The translations under genes were made by a program, and so were the position numbers. Below, one piece after another: positions 1-10,386 of a DNA stretch of 64,000 bases (position 1 is the first letter of the stretch; every line of letters starts with the position of its first letter). Under the pieces are notes generated by a model, which saw only the letters and a program-made list of their open reading frames with translations, made no database searches and was not told where the DNA came from. The DNA is from Druceiella hillmani (Eukaryota > Arthropoda > Insecta > Lepidoptera > Hepialidae). The DNA lies in NCBI GenBank assembly GCA_039881145.1, contig JAYKKI010000032.1:14449501-14513500 (forward strand), written 5' to 3'.

Positions 1-590
1 AGAACTAAATTATGTTTAATGTATTTATTTATTATTTTTGTTCTACTGAATTTTGAGTAGTTTTTCTACAATATTGATTAAGAAAGAGTTTTTAAAAAAA
101 ATTGAAAAGGATATTACAAGTTCCTTATGGATTTAATAATATTGTTCAACGGGTAGGTTGAGATAATTTGGAATACGCTTCTCTTTTACTACATAGGTTT
201 ATATAGAGCGTTTTTCCAAGAGGTCAAAATGGTAAAATGTCAATGCTGCTGTGCGAAAATCATGGTACTATTGATGTGTATTACGATAGTGGGAAGAGCG
301 AATAATGGATAGAGTTAGATGTTGGAAAGGAGACAGGGTGGGAGCGATTTAGTCATGTAGGAAAATTCTTTCAGCATGATTGTCTTCTTTTTAGCACAAT
401 TTCATATTTTCCTTTTGCCTCATTTCCAAGGCCTGTGACAGTCAAGCGGCTTAATATAGAAGTAAACGTTTAGTAGATTAATATTTTCGCCATATTTCGA
501 ATACAGCGCCGAAACAACTATGGTATTTCCACTGGAAACAACTATCGTATTATATATGTATGAATAATGACTTAAATTGTACGCGACTAC
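1..590. other. AT-rich intergenic or intronic DNA, nothing recognised
   Basis: No reading frame with coding character, RNA gene or repeat structure was recognised here. Short poly-A and poly-T runs are scattered throughout. Confidence 0.5.
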
Positions 591-659
591 TGTTAAGAGA
601 AAATAATAACAGCCGGTCTAACTATCAATTTAATTCTTTTTACAGGTCTAAAACATTCA

Positions 660-930
660 TTATTAGAATGGACGGATAGGAGGCGGGTAAGTTCGAAGCG
701 CGAGGGTACGCGGATGCCGCCAAAGACTCGGCAACGCCAGTGACAACGGAATGACAGAGCAGCGTTCGGTTTATAATCCAATTAGAAGCGATGACGGTGA
801 GACCGATCGCTGAAATAATTGTTATAATTATACCCCTACGCGGATGGTACAGGCGGGTGAAAAAATCAGCTGGAGCGCCAACTTATTATACTTCTACGCC
901 GGCGAGGTCTGTGCCTTAAATGGCGAAATA
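660..930. promoter_or_regulatory. GC-richer island, candidate conserved regulatory DNA
   Basis: The base composition is clearly more GC-rich than the surrounding DNA. Homeodomain-type cores are present (CCAATTAG at about 778-785 and ATAATTGTTATAATTATA near 813-830), along with a CAGCTG E-box near 869. A short minus-strand open frame (593-781) overlaps it but has no recognisable domain. The contrast with flanking AT-rich DNA is what one sees at conserved non-coding elements in insect introns. This is inference from composition and short motifs only. Confidence 0.25.
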
Positions 931-1089
931 AGAGAGTACACAATAAATTTTCGAACAGAAGTAGAATTTGGTAATCTGAATAGTTAATTTGACAAAAAAA
1001 AGGTAAATTTTAATAGAGAATAAAACAATAAAAATGTGTTTATTATTTTTAAGTTCATTTGTTCAACGGTAGACTTTACACAATGTTTC

Positions 1090-1093
<4 letters not shown>

Positions 1094-1159
<66 letters not shown>
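1094..1159. repeat. (AT)n microsatellite
   Basis: An uninterrupted TA dinucleotide tract of about 65 bp. It generates spurious Ile-Tyr open frames. Confidence 0.97.
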
Positions 1160-1160
<1 letters not shown>

Positions 1161-1255
1161 GATCACGTTTCTGAAAACATGTAGCAACCTGAAAGGTTGA
1201 AGTTTTGTAACATACCTTTAAATATTCATGTTTCCGTAACTTAAATATTTCAACT

Positions 1256-1690
1256 ACTTCGGATTATCTGATTAGTTGATTTAAAGACTTAACCACTTTT
1301 GAATTAGATTCTCAAGTACTTCGAATTATCTCATTAGTTGATTTAGAGATTTGACCGCTTTTGACTTAGTTTCTTAAGTACTTCGAATTATCTGATTAGG
1401 TGATTTAAAGACTTAACCACTTTTGAATTAGATTCTTAAGTACTTCGAATTATCTGATTAGTTGATTTAAAGACTTAACCACTTTTGAATTAGATTCTCA
1501 AGTACTTCGAATTATCTGATTAGTTGATTTAAAGACTTGACCACTTTTGAATTAGATTCTTAAGTACTTCGAATTATCTGATTAGTTGATTTAAAGCCTT
1601 AGCCACTTTTGAATTAGATTCTTAAGTACTTCGAATTTTCTGATTAGTTGATTTAAAGACTTAACCACTTTTGAATTAGATTCTCGAGTT
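1256..1690. repeat. 62-bp minisatellite, 7 tandem copies
   Basis: Seven head-to-tail copies with a period of 62 bp, each starting ACTTCGAATTATCTGATTAG and ending in TTCTTAAGT or TTCTCAAGT. Copies 4 to 7 are almost identical, while the second copy carries several substitutions. No coding content. The array stops shortly before the left arm of a long inverted repeat. Confidence 0.95.
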
Positions 1691-1764
1691 TATTCCCCTT
1701 TCTCCTGTACTAACGTAAGGTAGAATCCTTAACAAAAAATTGTTTTCCATTTAAACCACCAATC

Positions 1765-2185
1765 TCAACAAATATTTTTGTAATTTTTATTGTTCATAAT
1801 CTCCATTTTTTCTTCTTTCTTGTTCTGTTTATTTTTCAATTAAATATTTTGTTCATATTTTTACATCGCTTTCAATTAAATTAAACTACTATTTTTTCAC
1901 TTAATAATGATAGTTGATTAGAAGACAGGTATATAACTTATATATACCAATGTTTCTAAAAATTAAAGCTATAATATGTTTATACACTTAGGATGGTTGT
2001 CATAAGATGAATGCTGTACCATAGTGTCTTAGAGAATTAAATCATTTCAAATAGTATTTTACATACTGTAACGATACATAAATATTGAAACTATTGCTTA
2101 TTGTTTTGATCCGCGTTATCGCTCCCGTGGAGAAGGGAAAAGCAAAGGCTAAATTTAAAAATGGAGTTCGTGTGAAAATAATGGC
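1765..2185 (+). repeat. Left arm of long inverted repeat (1.7-kb fold-back structure)
   Basis: The reverse complement of 2985-3430 aligns along this whole stretch. Shared landmarks include TTCTTGTTCTGTTTATTTTT, AATGATAGTTGATT, AGGATGGTT followed by CATAAGA, CTGTAACGATACATAAATAT, and TCCCGTGGAGAA. Identity is roughly 75-85 percent with small indels. A pair of long arms around a non-coding loop is typical of fold-back or other non-autonomous DNA transposons, but no transposase or clear target duplication was found, so the superfamily is unassigned. Confidence 0.8.
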
Positions 2186-2195
2186 TAAGTAGTTT

Positions 2196-2353
2196 TAAAT
2201 ACACAAAACCTCAGGAAATGGCATAAATAAATACATTTAAATACACAAAACCTCAGGAAATGGCATAAATAAATACATTTAAATACACAAAACCTCAGGA
2301 AATGGCATAAATAAATACATTTAAATACACAAAACCTCAGGAAATGGCATAAA
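2196..2353. repeat. 42-bp tandem repeat, about 4 copies
   Basis: Near-perfect head-to-tail units beginning TAAATACACAAAACCTCAGG at 2196, 2238, 2280 and 2322; the last is partial. It sits just inside the left arm of the fold-back structure, so it is part of the loop. Confidence 0.95.
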
Positions 2354-2731
2354 AAACAAACCTGTGTCCTGCGGTTGGCAGCTGTAGGTTGCTATGTTGT
2401 CCTAATATATATTATTATATATATAAATAGTACATCAGGGCAACATGTCTCATTCCTAACGACATATTTTCACATGCCGTTGTTTGGTCCGTTACTCTGA
2501 AAGAAAGAAAAGTGTAAATATTTTGAAAAATATTTTTTAAATATAATTTTAATTCCAATTATGGGAAAAACGTCATATCCACACTATAAATTGTCAACTG
2601 ATCTATTAGTTAAAGTTAATTTTGGAAGTGGGTTTTCTGATATAAGTGTAATTTTTGGGAGTCGTAGAATTTGATGTAATAAATGTATGGAAGTGATTTT
2701 AGGACAAAAATTGAATTTTTTTCGTTTTCGA

Positions 2732-2915
2732 ATTTTATTTATTTATTTATCTAGTTTAATGCATCTAATTGAAACGTATGGCGGACTTATTACTACGAGA
2801 GCAATCTCTTACAGCCAACCACAACACCAGTCCAGCCCCGTTCGACGAACGGCCGGGAATCGAACCCGGGTCGCCGCGGTGTGCCTTGTGATCAACCCAA
2901 TACACCACGGTAATA
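2732..2915 (-). mobile_element. tRNA-derived SINE
   Basis: Read on the minus strand it has an RNA polymerase III A-box-like TGGTGTATTGGG (2896-2907), an excellent B box GGTTCGATTCCCGG (2853-2866), a unique body, and a 3' tail of AAATAAATAAATAAA (2732-2748). The tRNA-like head lacks a full cloverleaf with a proper acceptor stem, so it is a SINE and not a tRNA gene. Its 3' half, including the AGTAATAAGTCCGCCATACG region, is shared with copies at 37936-38101 and 41304-41560. It lies in the loop of the 1765-3430 inverted repeat. Confidence 0.75.
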
Positions 2916-2984
2916 ACATTTGTATGTAATGTCGCGGAAACGGTTAGAGTTTTCAGATGATGGATTTCAAAAGATCGCCAGAAT

Positions 2985-3430
2985 TCCATTTTTTGAATTT
3001 CGCCATTATTTTTACTTTCTCCACGGGAGGGATCATACGGATCAAAATAATAAGCAATAATTTCGATATTTATGTATCGTTACAGTATATACTACTGTTG
3101 TAAACTATTATTTAAATGATTTACGTCTCTAAGTCGCTATTGTACAGCACTCGTCTTATGATAACCATCCTAGGTGGATAATCATATTATTGCTTTAATT
3201 TGTATAAACATTGAAATATACAGGTATATAATGTCTTCCAATCAACTATCATTATTGAGTGGTATAAATATAAGTATAGTTTAATTGAAAGTAGCAAAAT
3301 ATACTAAAAACTACAGAAAAGTGAAGTAAAAATATGAAAAAAATATGTAATCGAAAAATAAACAGAACAAGAAACAAGAAAAAATGAAGATTATGAAGAA
3401 TAAACATTGCAAAACTATTTATTGAAATTG
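2985..3430 (-). repeat. Right arm of long inverted repeat
   Basis: Mirror of 1765-2185. It contains TTCTCCACGGGAGGGATCAT, GTATCGTTACAGTATA, TTATGATAACCATCCTAGG and AAATAAACAGAACAAGAAAC in inverted order. Beyond 3430 the pairing with the left side is lost. Confidence 0.8.
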
Positions 3431-5606
3431 TTTTCTTGCACCAGGTTCCTTTTTTTTATTTGTCTTATAATTTTTTTTTTTCAATTAAGTCTTCAGATTA
3501 ACAAGTTCTACTTTTGTTCGAAAATTTGTCTGTGTATTCAAATATATAAATTTACAGGAGAAAAACTAAAATTTTAGATGTATCCTTATTTCGACATTTA
3601 ATGCACAAACCTTGTAGGAGGATGAAAAGTCGACCCTCCTGCTGAGTTTTTCACCGCCTGTGAAATTTTACCAAAAATATACTTGGAAACGGTTGGAGTT
3701 TTCAAATGATAGATTTAAGAACATTTCACGTTCAGAATGATGAGGACTATCAGTCCTTTGAAAATACGTTGTAAGAAAAAATACATCCTGTATACTTATG
3801 TCCGTGCTCTTACTTAAGCTATGCTCTTATCACCGACCAACGTAATGATCAGCTACATTTGGGCTAGATTTAATGGAGATAGATGAATATTCGAAGTGCA
3901 AAAACAGGACAAATGAATATACCAACTTCCTTTTCTTTTTTACAATATTATTTATAAGATTACTGGTTTTTTACATTTAATATATTTTTCGTGAAATTTA
4001 ACTATAATTTTAGAACTCTAGATGCGATATTGGAATCTATCATCGAAAATATTCATCCAGGGATAGCAATATAACCGCAAAATGACACTTTACACAACTT
4101 ATCGACAGTAAATAAGTACATTAATAAACCTTTATGATCTATGTATTCAATATTAAGGTACTTTGATTTTCAATAGGCACATACCACAATCCTCACTAGT
4201 TTAATATTGAATCAGCCATTTAGTAATTTCCCTAGTTATTTGAAAATTACTGTGATTAATCGGAATTCTGGAGAAAATTCATGAATCAAAGAGAAGGAAA
4301 AACAGGAAGGAGAATATGAACAAATTTAGATTGCTTTAAATTTATTACATAAATCTAGGATCTGCTTGTGGAAATTAGTGATATTGTACCAACAATATGA
4401 ATATTAAAAAAATATTTAATCGTGCTTTTGCGCGAAACTGTATCAGTTGGCAGGTAGAGAATAATAAAGAAGGGAAGAGTTAAAAATACGGTCGCGTCCT
4501 TTAGCGGACGAAGAAGGAGAGGGATACCGCGATAGATAGGCAGGTATACGCATGACATTATTATGTCGGGTACGTCCTTTTGTATTTTGGACAATCGGCT
4601 TCGTGTGTAATAAAGATATTATGACGACGCAATTCTTCACAGGTTCTCATGGCTCTCAAACTGTTTTCTTATTTTTGAATGATTTGTAGTTTAACGCACC
4701 ATAATTAAGACGTGTATATATTTTATAATCTTTTAAAGAAATCTATATTGCACATATAATTGTTGTATGCTTTTTATTATCTAGCGAGCATGGCTAACTT
4801 AAATTATGATGATAGAATTAATTATAACTCGCGTAATTTTACAATTAATGAAACTCTAAAAAATGGTAAGGTTTTTGAAATATTTTTAACTATTTGTAAC
4901 CATCTTAATTCAGTTTTGAAAAATGACATGGTTCCATCCGTTGGCCTGTAAGTACGTCTGTACGTGTGTATGTGCGAAGACACGGTCCAAGCGAGACTCT
5001 TGATGGATTTTGTTGACTTTTTCTATCGATTCAAAATAAAGCACGTTTTTACAATGGTTCACAATGAAAACAAAAATAAAATCTGATAAAACGAGATGAA
5101 ATATATAAATATTTTACAATATTTGACAGAAAAAATAGTTTTTTTGTATGTTTTTAGCTGTATATCTTTTGTCAACCTAATTTAAAATAAAACGTATTTT
5201 TTTTCAGAATAGTTTGATTAAACAGTTGTTAACATATAGTTTTTCACACACAGCCTATTCTAGTGATGGTGTAGATCGTTCAGTGATTTAGAACAATATT
5301 TACGAAATCAGCTTCATAATTAAGATTTTACGTTTCACGTTTTCAAAATTTTAATACTGAAATTGCTTGTTCAGTAGCAACAAATCCACGTTCCAATATT
5401 TTCGAAAATATTCGTGATCTTTCAATATGGAACTGCATTCGACTGTCGAATCCTTACTGGTCATAAAATTGGGTCATTAAATAAACTTTATTCAAATATT
5501 GTATTAAACATGTTTGTGGCAACACATTTTATTGTTCAATATGTTATGGAAACATGCTTGTATTAAACATGTTTATGGAAGTATATATCACATCTATATA
5601 TATCAT
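3431..5606. other. AT-rich DNA, mostly featureless
   Basis: No gene recognised. At 3685-3715 a GGAAACGGTTGGAGTTTTCA segment repeats one at 2937-2956 (GGAAACGGTTAGAGTTTTCA), which suggests an old shared repeat. A GC-richer patch at 4440-4640 has open frames on the minus strand without recognisable domains. A pair of near-direct repeats containing TGTATTAAACATGTTT lies around 5499-5577. Confidence 0.4.
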
Positions 5607-5706
5607 ATATTGAATATATTTGGCGTTAATTTTGTAGAAATTCATTATTCACAATTAAATGAAACTACGTGATGTAGTATTATTTCTACTATCTTTAATT
5701 TCTTTA

Positions 5707-5747
5707 CCACGACCTAGGTTTCGTTGTATTACAACATCTTCAGGTGG
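5707..5747 (-). ncRNA. Hammerhead ribozyme-like motif, copy A, minus strand
   Basis: On the minus strand the order is CCAC (stem I), CTGAAGA (core; TCTTCAG on plus at 5737-5743), an extra T, GTTGT-AAT-ACAAC (stem II), GAAA (core), CCTAGG (stem III), the cleavage triplet GTC, then GTGG closing stem I (CCAC on plus at 5707-5710). All conserved core residues are intact. It is the exact mirror of the plus-strand motif in the same element. Confidence 0.5.
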
Positions 5748-5798
5748 GATATAGGCAAAGATCTTTGCTTATATCCCACCTGAGTCTTTGCTTATATC

Positions 5799-5839
5799 CC
5801 ACCTGAAGATGTTGTAATACAACGAAACCTAGGTCGTGG
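5799..5839 (+). ncRNA. Hammerhead ribozyme-like motif, copy A, plus strand
   Basis: Stem I is CCAC (5799-5802) with GTGG (5836-5839). The C3-A9 core is CTGAAGA (5803-5809). One extra T (5810) precedes stem II, GTTGT (5811-5815) with ACAAC (5819-5823) closed by an AAT loop. G12-A15.1 is GAAA (5824-5827). The stem III strands form CCTAGG (5828-5833), then T16.1 and C17 (5834-5835), so cleavage would fall between 5835 and 5836. Open ends lie in stem I, so it is type I. A stem III this short cannot close well in a monomer, but CCTAGG is self-complementary and could form a dimer, as proposed for Penelope and retrozyme hammerheads. An extra base at the same place is known in a viroid hammerhead. 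Confidence 0.55.
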
Positions 5840-6433
5840 TAAAGAAATTAAAGATAGTAGAAATAATACTACATCACGTAGTTTCATTTAATTGTGTATA
5901 TATATCATATCTATGATTACTAATTTTCCGTTACTATTTCCTTCCTTACTGGCTTTTAAGTCATAGAAATTGCTATACGATCGTAGAAATTACTATATAA
6001 TCGTAGAAATTAATATATCGTTGTCTACGGATAGATTCCGATATGAGTTATAAATAAAAAAAAGACATTTAGTCCATCTTGTTTCCTTTGTTGAGCGCTA
6101 AATCAAATGTATACAGATAATGAAATTATGACAAAATCAAATTTGTGGGTGCATAACCATGGATAAGTTAACCACTGGATAGTGCCTAAGAACACAGTTG
6201 TATGAAAACCAAGTTAGCCACTACTCATTAGGGTAAACGTACCACTTGACACCGTTAGCCAATTAGTGCTTTGTCCCTTGGGGTAGCATAGTGACGTAGT
6301 TTGCTCGATACTTACGTATTTTCGATATGTGTCAAAGGGTTTTAACAAATTAAAAACATCGTTATTTAAAACGAATATTTTAGTTATATTATAATCACAA
6401 TAATAATTTAAAAAACTATTGCCCGAAATAATG

Positions 6434-6499
<66 letters not shown>

Positions 6500-6500
6500 T
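6434..6500. repeat. (AT)n microsatellite
   Basis: A TA dinucleotide tract with one G interruption near 6489. Confidence 0.95.
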
Positions 6501-6799
6501 ACACCGTTATTTTGCTAATATGAATTGTGAAACTTACTGGAGAAAAAAGGACAATACTTCTTGTCGATTATACTATATTCAGAGATATAAACAATTTTAG
6601 TAATAAATGCCAAATAACCATGACTCGCATTGCCCAGCCACCTGTATCCATTTTTCTTTTCGGTGCCGGCAGTTCGGGAACCTAAAATGTGAAGTGAAAT
6701 AGAAGTAAAATATAATAGTACGTGCTTAGAAATCAATGAACTTATTTTACTTTTTAAAAAATATCTTATTTATAATTTTTTACATGTTTAAGTAGTAAC

Positions 6800-7175
6800 A
6801 AAAGTATCGATTTAGTTATCGATAACGGCGCGACGCATCTCTAGTGGCGAAAATATCAACAATATGGCGGAATCGCTGCCGGTGATCTGACTGTAACGTA
6901 CGAATATATACTTGCTTAAATAATAGTTAACAGTGTACTTAATTGTGAAAAGTAATTCCATTTTTCTGAAGTGATGATGCTTCTGTTTTGGCAATATTTT
7001 ATAGACAAGAAGACATGGATTATTTAATTTTGATTTAAAATTTGGAGAAACTTTCGCTTTGACGTTCATATTCTTACTGAAGGCGCGTAAGCTCTTCGTC
7101 CGGAGCGGTGGCACAACTTGTGCCAGCGCGCGGCTAGAAATTTTGTATTGATGCGTCATCAATACAAAATTTTGA
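6800..7175. other. GC-richer segment with TATCGATA site and a perfect hairpin
   Basis: TTATCGATAA near 6817-6826 matches the DREF-type TATCGATA core, and CTAGTGGCG follows near 6841. At about 7137-7172 a 16-bp inverted repeat (AAATTTTGTATTGATG and its complement) is separated by only 3 bases. The minus-strand open frame 6812-7162 has no recognisable domain. This may be a decayed transposon end or a regulatory island; the evidence does not decide. Confidence 0.3.
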
Positions 7176-7358
7176 TTGACTTATCCATGCGCATAACATA
7201 AAGCTGTTGGGTGAATTTCAATGAAACTTTTCAGTTTTAGTTATGTTTTAAGCTATTTACAAGCAACTTTCAAAATGCACAACCAGCAGAGAGAGAGAGA
7301 GACGCTGCTATATAAGAAATCGAGATATTTATACTGCTAAATCTGTCCTCGTTTTCAG

Positions 7359-7660
7359 GGTTCCGTATCTCATAAGAAAAAAGGAACCCTTATATGATCT
7401 CTTCATTGTCTGTCCGTCTGTTTGTTTGTCTATACCCTTTTTGTCAAGAACGCGTGGAGGTATCAAGTTGAGGTATCGGGGAGGTATCAAGTAATATTAA
7501 ATACTTAGGTATAAGGCCACTTGAAGTTGTAAAAAATCAAGCTTCTAAATCAAAGCAATAAAAAAATACGGCCAATTATGCCGCATATATGACACTTGCA
7601 AATAAAGCAAAAATTATAGGGTACTTCCCGTTGACGTAGAAATGAAATTTGGCAACTCAC
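7359..7660 (+). repeat. Lepidopteran-type GGTTCCGTA interspersed repeat
   Basis: Starts with GGGTTCCGTATCTCATAAG followed by AAAAGGAACCCTTATATGAT and TGTCTGTCCGTCTGTTTGTC, then at about 7620-7655 TAGGGTACTTCCCGTTGACG followed by AATGAAATTTGGCAACTCAC. This order of blocks is recalled from abundant dispersed repeats of moth and butterfly genomes. The copy is decayed and its 3' end is not sharply defined. The family name was not checked. Confidence 0.6.
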
Positions 7661-8389
7661 AGCATAAGTAAAGCAAAAAGTCGTTAATTTGTACAAGTGT
7701 ATTGATACAACTGTATGAAATACAAAAATATTTGTTAAATATGAAATATGTAGTAGGCAATATATTTTCGTTCTAAAAATTAAAATTTTATAATTAGTTC
7801 AATAGGAATATTATACAACCTTAAATATTTATAATTGCTAAATGTGTACGGATTCTCTCGAAGTGCGAGTTTTACTCGTAATTGACAGGTTTCTTTCTAA
7901 TAGCGGCATCTTTCAGTTCTATTCGTGCATGGTGGTTAGTGAGGATAGTGCTTGAGTAGATTGGTCAACATTTGTTAAAGAAATCATCAAGGTTATTTCT
8001 CGACTCAGTTATTCATTAATTAACGGATAAGTACATATTTGGTTGAGAGGCATTTCTATTTTTTCTATAAGCGACCATTAAAAATGAATAGTTTTTTTAA
8101 CTGTCTGTTAGACAATGGTATTTATTTTGTTATTCATAAATAGTTTTAAATAAAATTAATCATTTATATTTTCATTTTAGTAACTATAGTAGCTATCTAA
8201 TAGATTCTATGGCATCTTCTTTAGGTGAATACCAGAGAAATAATGTTTGAATATCTAGAAATATATAATATATTGTACCATAACTTTCTCGCGTGGCAAG
8301 TGAGCAAAGTTGCTAGTTATTGGATATCTAACATGATACTTTCACAAAGTACTAACCACGTTTCGCTGTTCGCGCTGGGCAATGAGACT

Positions 8390-8600
8390 TTGAGAACCGT
8401 TTCAGTTTACGATGGCCATCACAAGCCGGCCGTGGCTTTACGACCCGCACAGCCTTCCAGGAAGCCGCGCTCCAATAAACGGACGCCACCGCCACTGTCA
8501 CCCCGCCGTCCTCTCATTAACGCCGCCCGATGTGGGAACAGCAATAGAGCAGACGATCCTTGCTGTTGGAGAGCGAGTTGGCCAGTTATGGATTACTTAA
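8390..8600. promoter_or_regulatory. GC-rich island, candidate regulatory or conserved DNA
   Basis: A sharp rise in GC content against AT-rich flanks. Two overlapping open frames (8225-8653 and 8412-8600) exist on the plus strand, but their translations are proline and arginine rich without a recognisable domain and look like composition artefacts. A coding exon cannot be excluded. Confidence 0.2.
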
Positions 8601-9073
8601 TTATTGCCGCGAGATCTGTCAATATTCTAAGAAAAATTATCTTTGACGCGTGATCATTGCGTCAAGTACCGTATATAGTTCGTTTAATATCGTTTGATAT
8701 CATCTGAAATATTTCTGTATTTTATATTTAGATGTCGTATTTGATATCATCTGTCATATTGCTAGTCTCTATGCGGACGTTTAAAATGTCATTTGCATTT
8801 GTGTGGGACATATACAAGACCATATATTTTAAATGAAATATTACTAAAATCTTACAAAATTAGAAAACGAAAGTAGACAATAGTGTAATAACGAAATATT
8901 ATATCTATTTTCTCACTTACTCGTAAAATCACTAAACCTTAAATATTAAATTTTTATAACAATGATTTATGTGAATAATATATATAGTGTAGTTTTGGAT
9001 TTTATGGTTTTAAACATTTATTTATTTTTATTGAAGTACCTGCCTTCTGCGGTATTAGAGTGATAAAAATACC

Positions 9074-9993
9074 AAAACTTTTTCCTTAATTCATTTTATT
9101 GCAAGTAATTATACCAAACTAATTTTGTTGTAATATAATAAAATGGTAATATTGACTAGGTAACAATAGTGAGTTAGAAAATTTATTTTTCCCTTTATTG
9201 ATTGAAGTTCTATCAAAATCAAAAAAGGGTTTCCTTTCATATTCATTCATTTATCCCAAAACTTTTTCCTTAATTCATTTTATTGCAAGTAATTATACAA
9301 AACTAATTTTGTTGTAATATAATAAAATTGTAATATTGACTAGATAACAATAGTGAGTTAGAAAATTTATTTTTCCCTTTATTGATTGAAGTACTATCAA
9401 AATCGAAAAAGGGTTTCCTTTCATGTTCATTCATTCATTAAAAAACTTTTTCCTTAATTCATTTTATTGCAAGTAATTATACAAAACTAATTTTGTTGTA
9501 ATATAATAAAATGGTAATATTGACTAGGTAACAATAGTGAGTTAGAAAATTTATTTTTCCCTTTATTGATTGAAGTACTATCAAAATCGAAAAAGGGTTT
9601 CCTTTCATATTCATTCATTCATTAAAAAACTTTTTCCTTAATTCATTTTATTGCAAGTAATTATACCAAACTAATTTTGTTGTAATATAATAAAATGGTA
9701 ATATTGACTAGGTAACAATAATGAGTTAGAAAATTTATTTTTCCCTTTATTGATTGAAGTACTATAAAAATTGAAAAAGGATTTCCTTTCATATTCATTC
9801 ATTCATCTGAAAACTTTTTCCTTAATTCATTTTATTGCAAGTAATTATACAAAACTAATTTTGTTGTAATATAATAAAATAGTAATATTTACTTGGTAGC
9901 AATTGTGGATTAGAAAATTTATTTTTCCTATTATTGATTGAAGTACTATCAAACTCGTAAAAAAATTTCCTTTCATATTCATTAATATAACAC
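9074..9993. repeat. 184-bp tandem repeat, 5 copies
   Basis: Units start with AAAACTTTTTCCTTAATTCA at 9074, 9258, 9442, 9626 and 9810, exactly 184 bp apart every time. Units 1 to 4 are highly similar and the fifth is more diverged, especially in its 3' half. Each ends with ATTCATTCATTCATT-type sequence. There is no coding content. Confidence 0.95.
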
Positions 9994-10386
9994 CACTTTA
10001 TGTTCTCTTTCCATCCAAATATTTTCTTTACCTTATTTTAATTGTTCCTTGGATAAAATTACACGGTTTTCATAATTATTATTTATTAACTAATTTTACG
10101 TAATTTAATTGTCAAAATTATATGTATAAATCCGTAAATTAATAATTAATTTTGGTTTTCAATTCTATAATGTGAAACACTATATGTTAAATTGTTCCCT
10201 AACATCGATGACATCTTTAAATTTGAATTCAAAACTAACCACTGAAATCAAACAGACTACATAAATATTTTTTTAAACGATTACTTGCTATCATTAGTTA
10301 GTCTTAAATTTAAACTTAATAATACTTATTTTTGGATTAAATGTTATATTTATTACTAATTTTTTTTAACTAATTTTTATACAGGA

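Larger units (their letters stand above)
5607..5896 (+). mobile_element. Palindromic hammerhead-bearing element, copy A (complete)
   Basis: Copy A consists of a 43-bp unique flank (5607-5649, ATATTGAATATATTTGGCGT...), a left arm (5650-5752), a short spacer and a right arm (5794-5896). The two arms are perfect or near-perfect reverse complements of about 103 bp. The spacer contains a duplicated CTTTGCTTATATCCCACCTGA segment. Both arms hold a hammerhead-like motif (5707-5747 minus, 5799-5839 plus). The family recurs four more times in the window. No protein is encoded, so it is non-autonomous. The affiliation to Penelope-like elements or retrozymes is inferred from the ribozyme layout and not from a reverse transcriptase. 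Confidence 0.8.

Noticed and set aside
984..1187. Ile-Tyr repeat proteins at AT tracts (also 18114-18355 and 44445-44734)
   Set aside because: These are direct translations of (AT)n microsatellites.
2850..2915. Possible tRNA gene on the minus strand (good B box)
   Set aside because: The T-arm region is convincing, but an acceptor stem and full cloverleaf cannot be formed. A SINE body and AAAT tail follow.
6812..7162. 116-codon minus-strand frame
   Set aside because: It starts inside a hairpin and shows no domain; probably chance within a decayed element.
8225..8653. 142-codon open frame as a gene
   Set aside because: The AT-driven first half and Pro/Arg-rich second half track base composition; no domain, and two frames are open in the GC-rich part.
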